From: Thalassobium sp.
Lineage (GTDB): Bacteria > Pseudomonadota > Gammaproteobacteria > Pseudomonadales > Oceanobacteraceae
Assembly (NCBI GenBank): GCA_002733205.1
Contig: NVUW01000001.1
Coordinates: 1-64,000 of the forward strand
Direction of reading: 5' to 3'
DNA: 64,000 bases
Part shown: positions 17,315 through 27,614 of the stretch, in pieces
Layout: each line of letters starts with the position of its first letter
How positions within the stretch are numbered: the first letter of the stretch is position 1
Notes under the pieces: model-generated
Database searches by the model: none
Seen by the model: only the letters and a program-made list of their open reading frames with translations
Told to the model about the DNA's origin: nothing
Program-made: the position numbers and the translations under genes

Positions 17315-17779
17315 CTATTTTATTGCAAAAATGTTCATACGGGTTGCTGCCGGAAACTGCAGTGATCCGTCAATATCCATACCCATAATAAAGCGATGAC
17401 TGGCACCAACTTCACGATCAGGGCCGACATAAATACCATCAGTGGACAGTTCATCGTAAACAATCTCGTCCGGCAATGTGACCTGAACAGCACCAACGCT
17501 ACCGGAAGGGCCGAAATCATTGATCAGGTCAATTTTCATACCTTTCATCTCAATAGCCCCTGTCAGATTATCAATTACCAGCCAGTATGCCTGGGGATCT
17601 TTATAATCGGCATCAGCATTGTTGTAGCTGATGCGGGTATCATCGCCAAATTCAAAGCGCGCACTCAACGTTATACCGGCCTGTGCGGTTGTTTCCTGAA
17701 GCTCATCTTCGGCCAACTCACTCATTTCCGCAGAAACCAACGACGACATGAACGCAGTCAATAAAATTGCATATTTCAT
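17315..17779 (-). CDS. Small exported protein of the lectin operon (fifth gene)
   Basis: 154 residues with a signal peptide (MKYAILLTAFMSSLVSA) followed by EMSELAEDELQETTAQAGIT, a divergent copy of the shared N-terminal motif. The remainder is a compact beta-rich domain (TLSARFEFGDDTRISYNNAD; IEMKGMKIDLINDFG). It overlaps the gene before it by four bases (ATGA), pointing to translational coupling. Its small size and shared motif suggest a subunit or minor component of whatever the operon builds; no known function can be assigned. Confidence 0.75.
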   Translation of the reverse strand: MKYAILLTAFMSSLVSAEMSELAEDELQETTAQAGITLSARFEFGDDTRISYNNADADYKDPQAYWLVIDNLTGAIEMKGMKIDLINDFGPSGSVGAVQVTLPDEIVYDELSTDGIYVGPDREVGASHRFIMGMDIDGSLQFPAATRMNIFAIK

Positions 17780-19209
17780 CGATTAAGATCCTGTGTGGTA
17801 ATAACCAGACGTTGTATTTCCAATCCACGAACTTCCACAACATTTTGATTGGGAATAAAAGGTAATTGTGTTGATGGATTATCCTGATTATAAATTGCTA
17901 TCTGTTCGTTATAGATAACTGTTTTCGGTACAAAAGCACGGTGCTTTACATCGTTCACCGTTGTCACGATATTCCCGGTTTCGTCGCGCAGATAAATGTC
18001 ATCAATACCAGTAATGACTTCCGGATCATCGGGATCACCAAAGGCCAATGACTGAATAAAAATATTCCCCTGCGGAGCTTGTCCTACATCCTGAGGAAGC
18101 GCTGCAATCTCCAGACGTAACTGTGTAGACGGAGCAACCATCACCGGACTTTTCCAGGTACCACGTGATATCTGTGAAAACTGTACGGTACTGATCGTCA
18201 TTGGCTGATCAACACTGCCCATTGGCAAATACATATCAACCCCCTGCAATTCCAGCACGCTGGCTGCTGCTCCGGAAGGATCCGCGGTAATCCGGATAGT
18301 ATCGGCGCGTAACCCCGTGGTCATGGCCATCGCCAGACCACGGTCAGCATATACTGGTGCACCGCCATTCTGGTAACGGGCCAGATCGGCCGCAGACAAA
18401 CGTTCCCCCTGGTTGCTGTGCGCCCAGATCATGGTGCTGGTGCCATACAAACGGGCACCTTCTACATCGACATAGCCCAGAAATTGTTCATCCGTCGATT
18501 TATCCCGATTCTGATCGGTAATAGCATCAAGGCGAAAATGCAGATCAAATTTATCCGTTGCGTTATCCAGCTGATCTTCCTGCGCTTGTAAATACGCCTG
18601 ATATTCACTGGTCAGGCTGAATAAATTACCAACATTTACCGATGCATTACCGCTGAAAAAATCATTCGGCAAACCACGGTAGTAAGAGGTGCTCTGATTC
18701 GCATAGCGCGGCGTGGTATTACCAACACCCATCCGGTTACCTGTCCACTGGAAAAATCCACGCTCTTTCTGAGTCAGATCTGCAGCCGGAAAACCAGTAT
18801 AAAAAGCAACATGGGTCCGGCTTCCAGACTCATAAGTGCCATCACCATCAGGATCAATAGAGCCTACGTGCTTTTCGGTAATTTCACGAAGTTCGCCAAC
18901 CACAAAGGGGTCATCATAAGTGCCGAAAAAACCACCACTGTTTGCGGTTCCGGGCTCTGCTCCGGAGCGATAGAAACGCAGTTCACTCATGACCAGCATT
19001 TCCGAATCCGGATCATCAGACAGACGCAAACGCAATTTAAAGTCGTCAGGCTGACCATAATTACCGGAATGAATCACAACATCATCGAAGGTGGCACCAA
19101 TGCCTTCGCCAGTAACTTCACCAAGCTGTGATTCATTCAACGGTTGCATAGCAACACTGATCGCCGGGAAGGCCAAAACTAAAGCCAGTGTACAAATATT
19201 ATATTTCAT
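17776..19209 (-). CDS. Exported protein of the lectin operon (fourth gene)
   Basis: 477 residues from ATG 19209. AGGTGA lies just upstream, and the longer reading from 19290 would overlap the lectin gene. The signal peptide (ICTLALVLAFPAISVA) is followed by MQPLNESQLGEVTGEGIGAT, the shared motif. The body is beta-rich with acidic runs and no cysteine-rich module or catalytic motif. It includes DNIYLRDE-like and LRLSDDPDSEMLVMSELRFY segments similar in style to the other partners. It starts ten bases after the giant lectin stop and ends in a four-base overlap with gene five. Confidence 0.78.
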   Translation of the reverse strand: MKYNICTLALVLAFPAISVAMQPLNESQLGEVTGEGIGATFDDVVIHSGNYGQPDDFKLRLRLSDDPDSEMLVMSELRFYRSGAEPGTANSGGFFGTYDDPFVVGELREITEKHVGSIDPDGDGTYESGSRTHVAFYTGFPAADLTQKERGFFQWTGNRMGVGNTTPRYANQSTSYYRGLPNDFFSGNASVNVGNLFSLTSEYQAYLQAQEDQLDNATDKFDLHFRLDAITDQNRDKSTDEQFLGYVDVEGARLYGTSTMIWAHSNQGERLSAADLARYQNGGAPVYADRGLAMAMTTGLRADTIRITADPSGAAASVLELQGVDMYLPMGSVDQPMTISTVQFSQISRGTWKSPVMVAPSTQLRLEIAALPQDVGQAPQGNIFIQSLAFGDPDDPEVITGIDDIYLRDETGNIVTTVNDVKHRAFVPKTVIYNEQIAIYNQDNPSTQLPFIPNQNVVEVRGLEIQRLVITTQDLNR

Positions 19210-19219
19210 AACGCTCACC

Positions 19220-22200
19220 TTAATTTGACCACCATTCCCAATTCCCATACGAACAAGGTCTACGCAAAACAACATCCGGATTGTTAGCAAAACCTGTTTC
19301 TCCGCACAGTAGTTCTTCAGTATTGGCCCTGTTAATCACCCGGAATCCGGATTCCATGTAGAACCTTTGCGTATTTCTCACACTACCTACCGCATCACAG
19401 CTTCGCACCCAAAGCTGGGCCCATTCATTACTACTTTCAGCTTCAAGACACTGCCCAGGGCGGCCACGACTCTCTATTTGCTCGGTGAATGCGTTATATG
19501 TAAAGGTCTGATTATTTATACCAACCGCTTTACAATTACCGCCGTCATAGCCCGCAAATTGCCAACGCACTCGTCCATCCGACTCGTAATATAAACATTC
19601 ATTGTTGTCATCATATTCCATACGTCTCCACACAACTTGCGGACGGAAACGGTAAGTTTGTTCCTTCACATCACCGGTAACATTACCGACAAATCGTACT
19701 TTCATTTCGACATCAGCAGAATTTCCATCAGTTACGTATGGTATAAGCAAGCGCGGGTTAAATACCGCTCCAGTGTCTTTATCCAGTGGAATTGAGCCTG
19801 TTGCATTAAAGGCTTGTTCAGGATCGCTACTTTTGCGCAATAGCGATGCCATATTCTGGCCGTTAATAACCGAATTAACTGTACCATTCTGATAGAAAGT
19901 TACCGAATACAGCAAAGCTGTATCCTGAATATCGTAAATCCCATCAAAACCATTAAAGGCTGCGTTCAGATTGATGTAGCCATGAACCGGCTGAATATCA
20001 CGGGTAATATGTTCAACATTGGTAAAGGCTGAGCTATTTAGCGCAGCGCTGCCAACTGAGTCAAACTTGGTCGCCGATGCACTCAGGAAAATATTATCCA
20101 GATAATCCCGTGTATTCTTAATACGGAACGCAACCTCGGTGAAATTCTGGGTATCTTTATTCGCATTGGCCCGATCCCCCAGACCAGCAATCCGGTCCGG
20201 ATTAACCTGATCCAGGCGAACTTTTACCACCCGGTTATCACCCGGCTCGACGGTATCAATAGTATTGATCGTAAATGCACGGCTACTACCAGTATTACGA
20301 GTAAATGCTAATGCCCCACTTACCGGAGTACTTGCTCCGTCCACCTGCAGCGACAGAATATCGGTAAGGTTCTGGCTGCCCAGCGAGGTTGCAGACAACG
20401 CATAGGCCGTTGTGAATTCAGTGTTTTCATTCAGCGTTCTGGCCAGATTAATCGTAACGGCTGTTCCTTCATCAACGTCAAGAATATTACCAGCCGGTGC
20501 ACCTGCAACGCTGGCAGTTACCAATGCTGGTTCAGTTACATCGACCATCGTCAACTGCAGATCAGCCTGGTTGATTACTTCATTATGGCCATCTCCATTT
20601 GTAGCCTGTAACTGCACAGCCACAACTTCATCAGACTCCTGTTCGCCGTCATTCTGCAGAGTAAATACAACCGTCTGCACATCCTCAGCTGCGGAACCAG
20701 AGGCTTTAGCTTCCCAGTTCAGTACCGGGGTAAAACTCAGATCATTCTGAGGGGCATCGTCCGGGGTATGAGCAATTTGCACAACATTCAACTGTGCCGC
20801 TGGTGCGTAAAGACCAGTGTTCGTCCGGACAACACTCACTTCACAGATCAGCTCTGCCGCTGTCGGCTTAAGCTCATCCGGGACCGCGGTGGCTGTATTG
20901 GGTTCTTTGCACGTCAGGGTCGAACTCACGAAACCAAACTCACCCGGTGCATAATCACGGATTACCAGTTGTGCCTGATTTTGCGCGGTCAGTAGCGGGT
21001 CCAGTCCCGCATCGTGGTTCAGGCCGGTAATGGTCACCTGGAGATTAATATCCGGAGTGCCTATAGCCGGATTATTGACCACGGCAATATCAAAACACTT
21101 ATCGACACTGTCACCATCGGCAAAAGTTACCGAACCGCTGGCTGCAACCGGTTCAATACCGGAAGGCAGATAATTGAAATCCGTACCCGCAACAGCCGTA
21201 CCGTTAATACTGTAGTTAACCGTAACCTCTCCCTGCGCGCCGGACTCACGCACAATGCAGATGGATTGAGTGGCTGGGTTATTTTCCAATACGACCATCG
21301 GGTCAGGACCGGTTACTGAGAAGTTACCGAATGGGTTTGGCGTTACGTCATTCAGACGCAACGTAAAGGTCGAATTCAGTCCGGTCGCTGCGCCCCCGAT
21401 ATCGGCCAGCTGCAAGCGGGCAATTTCGGTGCCTTCGCGCAGATTGTCATCGGCGCTATCGAGTGTAATGGTCAAACTCTGCTGACCACGGGTATCCGCC
21501 GGCCAGGTAACCGGAACACCAGTGCCCGACACATACGCGGCCCCAAACGCCAGATCAGCCGGATGCAGCGGATCGGTCATATCAGTCTGGTTACCCAGGG
21601 TCGCCGTGCTGGCTGCAGCATTAATATCCACATACACCGTCAGCGGGGCCTTGCTGCCACGACTGCGCTCCAGCAACAGGGTCACGCTGCCAGCATCTTC
21701 ATCCTGCAGACTACCAACCTGAACAAACTGTACCTCACCCAGCGGTGGAGCCGGCAGAATCTGCAGGCGTTCAGCAGCGTTCAGGACACGGTTATAAACC
21801 TGAACATCATCAATCAGACCAGTGAAAGACTCTGCCGCTCCCGGAATATTACCGACATAAAGATTGCCCGTATTGATAAGCGATTGTTCGCCACCAGCAA
21901 ATGGATAGCTGCCTACCAGCTCGTCATCCAGATAAATATCCAGCCCATCCGCGCGTTTGCTGTACACCACGTTCAGCCACTGGCGGAGCGGAATATCGGC
22001 AATATCGACACTGCGGTTATCGCTCTGATTAGTGCTATTGGTCGCATGCAGGCTCTCGGCATCCGGATACAGGAATATGCCTGGCTGACGCTCCATACCG
22101 CCATCGCCTTTTTGCAGAATCCCACGCCAGGTACCGCTGGCCGCTTCTTCGATGCTGATGCGAAAAGCCACGGTGTATTCGCTAGCCGGTACGTCCAGAC

Positions 22201-25200
22201 CACCATCTGGCTGAGCCGCCAGACCCGGAACGATCATAACGTCCGCCGCCGACAGGGCCAGTGCCCCCCCCACAACCGGTGGTAACGGATTCGCACCATC
22301 ATTCAGTGCGTTATGACCATTACCGGTCACATCCCGCTGCGGAGAAGCTGAGTCATTAAAATCCCAGGCTGCCAGTAACGGAGATTTCACCCGTACGGTA
22401 ATAAAGGTTTCAGACGTTGCCGCCAGCGCTGTACCCGGCGGGATATCTGTAGCAGTAACTTTGAAGACCAGCACAGCATCCTGATTCAGCAACAGCGGAC
22501 TGCTGTAAGACGCAGTCAGAATTGCACTACCTGCCGCACCCGCCACCAGAGAGCCTGAGCTGACAACCACATCTGAATCAGCCACATTACTGAAACGGCT
22601 ATCAGATACCAGACTCCAGCTGGCACTGGCAATTCCCACTTCTTCATCATCTTCCAGCAATGCATGCAGCTGAACATTGCTGGTGTTTTCTGCCACTACC
22701 AACGCCGTCAGGCTGGTATCAGCTACCGGTGCAAAGTTGGTTTCCGGACCATTAATCTGCCAGTTGCCTTCATCGGTACGGTCCTGAGCATTGATCCATA
22801 TCTGACTGATACCGGAGAGCTCCATCGCCAGACGCAGCTTGGCATTTTGTACCGCGTCAGTCGGAGCCGCATAACGCCAGTCACTACCAAGCGTCTGACA
22901 GGCAGTAAAACCTTCTGACCAGCGCACACTGGTATCAGCGGTGGTATTCACCAGACGCCATTCATAACCGTTGGTACAGGCGTAACCACGGGAAACCGGC
23001 GTACCACTGGTGTATTTGCAACTATCTGTATACCAGGTGCCGGAACCCGCGACCACGCGATCCAGATAGGCGCAGTCATTATTCTGGTCAAGAAGACTGG
23101 CAACGCCCCAGTCGCTGTAGGCCTGATACGCACGCCAGTGACCTTCGACATCCTGATCACTCAGGTTAATCCAGGCATCCCGTCCAGCCGCCGCAATAAT
23201 GGCTGCCAGCGTGTTCTGATCCATGCTGGCTGAGTGAGTGCCATAGCCCTGAGGCACAAAGAATTCGCTGCCTGGGTATTCACGGGCACAGGCAGAAAAA
23301 CCTTCCGACCAGATGCCAACACCTGTGGTGATATTCCAGCTGATGGCACTGCCAGTTACCGTACGGCAGGCAAAAGAAGCCTGCTCAACGGAGCATTTTC
23401 CGGCATACCATTCACCACTTTCAGCGATGCGACCACAGTCACGATTACCAGAATTAGACGGCTCGCCAGTGCGCCACCAGGAGAAGCGTAAACGGTTAGC
23501 AATCCACTGTGATTCCAGCGCCGTGTCGGTCAGGTTGATCCAAACCGGCTGACCACTCATCTGGCCCAGTAACTCTGCCATTTCATCCGGCGAACGCGGC
23601 ACCGCAAACAAGCTGGCACTCTGATTATCGCAGGCAGCAAAACCTTCATCCCAGCGTCCGCTAAGACCGGTAATACTCCAGCTGCCATCAAAACAGGCGT
23701 AAGCGTAGGAAGCGTTACAGGATACATCCGTCCAGGACCCATCCGGATGCAGTACAGAGCAATCAGCATTATTTAAATTGCGGAATACTGGCTTTTGCCA
23801 GATGCCCAGCTTAAGACGGTCGGCAAACCAGCGGTTATTGGCTGAGGTAATAGCATTAACGTAGTAATAATTAATCCAGGTATTTTTAACCTGCGCATTG
23901 GTATTGCGAATAGCGGCATCCAGTGCGAATTCTTCCGCAGCAGTCACCGGCGCAGAAAAATAATACTGCTCGCCAAATTGCTCCTTGCAACGGCTGTTGC
24001 CCAGATCATAAGACCAGTAATCCTCGCCAACCTGAGGAACGACCTGCAGCGAACCATTGACCAATGCGCCTTTTGAAGTCGCTACATTCCAGGCCGCACC
24101 ATCGGTACAGGCATAATGAGCAGCAAAACTCGTGCAGCTGGCAGTACGCCACGGATTGTTCTGACCTGCAGCGGTCGTGGATTTGTACGCACAGCTGCTC
24201 AGCGGCTCCTGCCCCGGATAGGCTGAAATCCAGTTAGTAAACGGCTGATTTTTACGGAAGTGACGGCCATCGGCAGCACCAGAACGATTATCTTCATAAC
24301 CGCCATCGTTCATATTCAGCCAGACACGGGCAATATTACTGCCGCGTTCATCAGAGGCCAGCAAACGGGCAAAATCAATCTGAATGGAATCGTTTTTGTT
24401 CAGTGGTGCCGCAAAGACAAAGGTAGAACCGTATTCAGTAAAACAGGCTTTATGGCCATCCGCCGGGTTAGCCGCCGTACCTTGTGAGCGGGTTACTTTC
24501 CAGACATAACCATCATTACAGGCCCATGAATATTCAGCAGCACTGGTACAGGCGGTATCCGACCAGCGGCCACTGTCATCCTGATACACGCAATCTTCGC
24601 CGTACAATAATGCTGTTTCATCCGCAGCAGCCAATCCGCCATTATCCGGCTGCCCAAGAGCCCAGTTAGGATACTGACTGATCGAGGCGGCATTCAGCGT
24701 CCAGACACCTTCTTTCATGGCATCAGTCGCATTTACCCAGACCTGTGCAACGGCCCCCATGGCATTCTTCGCCGCCAGGTTTTCGTTATAGGTTGCCGGA
24801 GCCGCAAACACCCAGCCACTTCCCAGAGCAGCACAGGCAGTCACCGCCTGTGAGAAATCTTCCAACGCGCCCTGTAAAACGGAAATTTGCCAGCTGCTGC
24901 CATTACGACATAAATAAGCACGATCGATCCCCGAGTCACAACGTTCGTCTGCCCAGCTGGCTTCAGCATCATTATTCAACAGTGCGCAGTTTTCGCGGGT
25001 ACCACCATTGGGTTCAACGGATGACCACAGCGGGGTTTTCAGACTGCGTTGATTCCACTCCCACACGGCTATATCTTCCAGCCGGTTGCCGTTAATCCAG
25101 AAATTACCACCGACTCCGGCCAACAAAGCAAAATATTGCATTTGTTGCGCATCATCGAGGGTACGGGGGGCATTAAACAAATAGCCGCTGCCTAAGGTAT

Positions 25201-27601
25201 TACAGGCTTGCTGTCCGGCAGAGAAATCCGTCAGGTTGATAGCATTTTCCGTGAAATACCAACGCCCACCGGTTGTACAAGCCACCGGTAATGCATCAGC
25301 ACAGTTACGCGTCCGCCATTGAGAGTCGGTGACGTCTGCCGCCACACAACGCTCATTACTGCTGACAGAGGGCTGCCCTTCTGCCCAGTTATTAATATCA
25401 ACATTGAGCAACCAGGTACCTTCCGACTCCTGGTCACTAACATTGATGTAAACGTTATCGACAGCAGCCGCTGCCATAACCGCAACCAGATCATTACGCT
25501 GACTCAGCGTGACCGGTGCATAAAATTTAAACTGGCCACCAAAAGATTGCTCACAGACAAGCGACAGTGCCGTTGGTGTTGTAAATGAATGACTGGTTGC
25601 AGTAACACTCCAGGTTCCGTTTGCACCTGCATAAGGGTTGTAGCAGGCCAGGGGCACAGAACTGGCGCACGGCAGATCATTCCATAACCCTGTGGTACGT
25701 TGCTGCACGGCACAGTCTTCATTACCACCGGCGTCATTCGGTTCACCAGCATTCCAGAATGGCGCAATAACATCAGCACCCAGGTTGTAAACAAAGGTTC
25801 TGTTATAGCGCTTGTCATTTATATTGATCCAAACATCACCCGTAACACCACTATTCTGAGCAACACTCAGAAGGTTCATACTTTGTCTAAAAGTAATAGG
25901 AGCCGCAAAACGGAAATTTCCGGATACCCCTTGCTTGGAAATTGCAGCACAAGCATTCTGGGCATTACTAAGGTTTTCATTGGTCTCGCTGTCAGCTCCA
26001 ATCCCCACCGCTGCTGAAGATATTGCCCAATCATAACCATCAAAACAGGCGACTTTTTGGGACTGAGAACAGGAGTAGTCATCCCATAATCCAGCATTCC
26101 CTCCACTGGTATACATCTGCACACAACCACCAGTGTCGTTGGGCTCTTTCCAATCAAAATTTGAGTAAATAAGTTTGTTTGCCGCACGGGCCTGAGCAAT
26201 ATTAAGATTTACGCCATCGCTATAGCGTTTCCAGGGGCCTGATAAATCTTCATTATCATTATTAAGAGTGTCGTACCAGACGCCTCCCGCTAAATTCGAT
26301 CCGCCAACATCTGGTTGCTCATACCCCTGATTCCACAACCACAAACCTGTGTCCTGCACCCGTTTAAGATTCAGCCAGACTTTAGTATCGTTGCTTTGCG
26401 CCCGGATAAGCTGATACACCCGCATACGTTCCGGCTCAGTTACCGGGGTTTTCAGCCGATAATTGGCGAATGTATTTGTTCCTGTAGCGGAATTTGGACG
26501 GCTACAGGCATCCAGAGCCTGGTTGCTGAACTGATGATCCGCGTTACGGATAATCCAATTAGTCCCGTCACTGCACAAAAGCTTGGCACGGCTGTCACAG
26601 TCTGCTGACAACCAGCGTCCATCACTCTGACGTGCAACAGCACATAAACCACGATTTACATCCGGCTCACCAGCAGCCCAATCAAACAATCCGTGATTCA
26701 GCATCCAATAGCCTTCAATGCTGTTGTCGCGCGCATTAATCCAGGCAGCAGAAACTCCGGCAGAAGACAGTGCGTTACTCAAAGCCGTGTTATCAGAAGA
26801 AGTACGAGGTGCCGCAAACTGATACAAAACACCGAAGCTTTGCTGGCAAGCCTGAGTTAGTTTTTCAATGGATGTAAATGCAATGGATGAACTGACAACT
26901 TGCCAAGTGCTCAGCGCAGTATCAGCACAGGCAACCGCATATGAAGCCGAACAATCGGAAGCACTCCAGTTTCCTGCGCCATCAATAACAGCACAATCGC
27001 CGGCCGTGCCCGAAGGCTCTCCAGCCCCCCAAAAAGGGGCAATGGCTGAAGAGTTTTTATTGATTGCCCAGACATTTTCAATTTTCATGTCCTGAGCATT
27101 GATCCAGACGCCGTTAGTTACACTAGCGGCACTGATGGCAGAAGACAGAGCATTACGTTGCGCAAGCGTAACCGGTGCGGAAAAAGAGGTATTAGCAGGA
27201 CAGGCGTTCTGAGCGCTGCTGATATTTTCGGCTGTATTATTATCGGCTCCCATGGCGACACTGGCGGAACTGATTGTCCAGTTTGTGCCGTTAAAACATG
27301 CAACCCGGCGGCTCTGTTCGCAACCAAGATCGTTCCAGGTGCCATCCGCAACCTGTGTCGCACAATCTTCACTGCTGGAATCATTCGGCTCGTTATCCTT
27401 CCAGAAAACAACGGTGTCGAGATTAATTTCAGTTGCCTGTGCACGGCTAATACTGCCACCATTATAATCGACAGGTGTTCCCGTATTACGTGCCAGGTCA
27501 TACCAGACAGATGCCTTCGACGAAACACTAGCCCCCTGAGCAGCAACAGCAGTCAGGGCAAGTGTCAGTGTGAGAAATATTTTTTTATAATTGTTATTCA
27601 T
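19220..27601 (-). CDS. Giant secreted protein with twelve C-type-lectin-like modules, LamG, Calx-beta and ricin-like regions
   Basis: 2793 residues. A signal peptide (1-23) precedes twelve modules ending in the C-type lectin pattern W-x(3-5)-(E/Q)P(N/D/S)...C...W...C...C, at about residues 66, 191, 308, 484, 615, 739, 859, 980, 1123, 1272, 1376 and 1498. A thirteenth, half module ends at 1620. The sugar-specificity triplet varies: EPN at 71, 486, 620 and 863; QPD at 984; EPS, EPD and QPS elsewhere; lost in three. Then come a cadherin-like stretch (1625-1740), a LamG/concanavalin-like domain (1743-1947), about four Calx-beta-like segments (1955-2498) and a cysteine-rich ricin-B-like tail (about 2655-2793). 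A calcium-dependent multivalent glycan-binding adhesin is the natural reading. Confidence 0.9.
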   Translation of the reverse strand: MNNNYKKIFLTLTLALTAVAAQGASVSSKASVWYDLARNTGTPVDYNGGSISRAQATEINLDTVVFWKDNEPNDSSSEDCATQVADGTWNDLGCEQSRRVACFNGTNWTISSASVAMGADNNTAENISSAQNACPANTSFSAPVTLAQRNALSSAISAASVTNGVWINAQDMKIENVWAINKNSSAIAPFWGAGEPSGTAGDCAVIDGAGNWSASDCSASYAVACADTALSTWQVVSSSIAFTSIEKLTQACQQSFGVLYQFAAPRTSSDNTALSNALSSAGVSAAWINARDNSIEGYWMLNHGLFDWAAGEPDVNRGLCAVARQSDGRWLSADCDSRAKLLCSDGTNWIIRNADHQFSNQALDACSRPNSATGTNTFANYRLKTPVTEPERMRVYQLIRAQSNDTKVWLNLKRVQDTGLWLWNQGYEQPDVGGSNLAGGVWYDTLNNDNEDLSGPWKRYSDGVNLNIAQARAANKLIYSNFDWKEPNDTGGCVQMYTSGGNAGLWDDYSCSQSQKVACFDGYDWAISSAAVGIGADSETNENLSNAQNACAAISKQGVSGNFRFAAPITFRQSMNLLSVAQNSGVTGDVWININDKRYNRTFVYNLGADVIAPFWNAGEPNDAGGNEDCAVQQRTTGLWNDLPCASSVPLACYNPYAGANGTWSVTATSHSFTTPTALSLVCEQSFGGQFKFYAPVTLSQRNDLVAVMAAAAVDNVYINVSDQESEGTWLLNVDINNWAEGQPSVSSNERCVAADVTDSQWRTRNCADALPVACTTGGRWYFTENAINLTDFSAGQQACNTLGSGYLFNAPRTLDDAQQMQYFALLAGVGGNFWINGNRLEDIAVWEWNQRSLKTPLWSSVEPNGGTRENCALLNNDAEASWADERCDSGIDRAYLCRNGSSWQISVLQGALEDFSQAVTACAALGSGWVFAAPATYNENLAAKNAMGAVAQVWVNATDAMKEGVWTLNAASISQYPNWALGQPDNGGLAAADETALLYGEDCVYQDDSGRWSDTACTSAAEYSWACNDGYVWKVTRSQGTAANPADGHKACFTEYGSTFVFAAPLNKNDSIQIDFARLLASDERGSNIARVWLNMNDGGYEDNRSGAADGRHFRKNQPFTNWISAYPGQEPLSSCAYKSTTAAGQNNPWRTASCTSFAAHYACTDGAAWNVATSKGALVNGSLQVVPQVGEDYWSYDLGNSRCKEQFGEQYYFSAPVTAAEEFALDAAIRNTNAQVKNTWINYYYVNAITSANNRWFADRLKLGIWQKPVFRNLNNADCSVLHPDGSWTDVSCNASYAYACFDGSWSITGLSGRWDEGFAACDNQSASLFAVPRSPDEMAELLGQMSGQPVWINLTDTALESQWIANRLRFSWWRTGEPSNSGNRDCGRIAESGEWYAGKCSVEQASFACRTVTGSAISWNITTGVGIWSEGFSACAREYPGSEFFVPQGYGTHSASMDQNTLAAIIAAAGRDAWINLSDQDVEGHWRAYQAYSDWGVASLLDQNNDCAYLDRVVAGSGTWYTDSCKYTSGTPVSRGYACTNGYEWRLVNTTADTSVRWSEGFTACQTLGSDWRYAAPTDAVQNAKLRLAMELSGISQIWINAQDRTDEGNWQINGPETNFAPVADTSLTALVVAENTSNVQLHALLEDDEEVGIASASWSLVSDSRFSNVADSDVVVSSGSLVAGAAGSAILTASYSSPLLLNQDAVLVFKVTATDIPPGTALAATSETFITVRVKSPLLAAWDFNDSASPQRDVTGNGHNALNDGANPLPPVVGGALALSAADVMIVPGLAAQPDGGLDVPASEYTVAFRISIEEAASGTWRGILQKGDGGMERQPGIFLYPDAESLHATNSTNQSDNRSVDIADIPLRQWLNVVYSKRADGLDIYLDDELVGSYPFAGGEQSLINTGNLYVGNIPGAAESFTGLIDDVQVYNRVLNAAERLQILPAPPLGEVQFVQVGSLQDEDAGSVTLLLERSRGSKAPLTVYVDINAAASTATLGNQTDMTDPLHPADLAFGAAYVSGTGVPVTWPADTRGQQSLTITLDSADDNLREGTEIARLQLADIGGAATGLNSTFTLRLNDVTPNPFGNFSVTGPDPMVVLENNPATQSICIVRESGAQGEVTVNYSINGTAVAGTDFNYLPSGIEPVAASGSVTFADGDSVDKCFDIAVVNNPAIGTPDINLQVTITGLNHDAGLDPLLTAQNQAQLVIRDYAPGEFGFVSSTLTCKEPNTATAVPDELKPTAAELICEVSVVRTNTGLYAPAAQLNVVQIAHTPDDAPQNDLSFTPVLNWEAKASGSAAEDVQTVVFTLQNDGEQESDEVVAVQLQATNGDGHNEVINQADLQLTMVDVTEPALVTASVAGAPAGNILDVDEGTAVTINLARTLNENTEFTTAYALSATSLGSQNLTDILSLQVDGASTPVSGALAFTRNTGSSRAFTINTIDTVEPGDNRVVKVRLDQVNPDRIAGLGDRANANKDTQNFTEVAFRIKNTRDYLDNIFLSASATKFDSVGSAALNSSAFTNVEHITRDIQPVHGYINLNAAFNGFDGIYDIQDTALLYSVTFYQNGTVNSVINGQNMASLLRKSSDPEQAFNATGSIPLDKDTGAVFNPRLLIPYVTDGNSADVEMKVRFVGNVTGDVKEQTYRFRPQVVWRRMEYDDNNECLYYESDGRVRWQFAGYDGGNCKAVGINNQTFTYNAFTEQIESRGRPGQCLEAESSNEWAQLWVRSCDAVGSVRNTQRFYMESGFRVINRANTEELLCGETGFANNPDVVLRRPCSYGNWEWWSN

Positions 27602-27614
27602 ATACTACAAGCCC

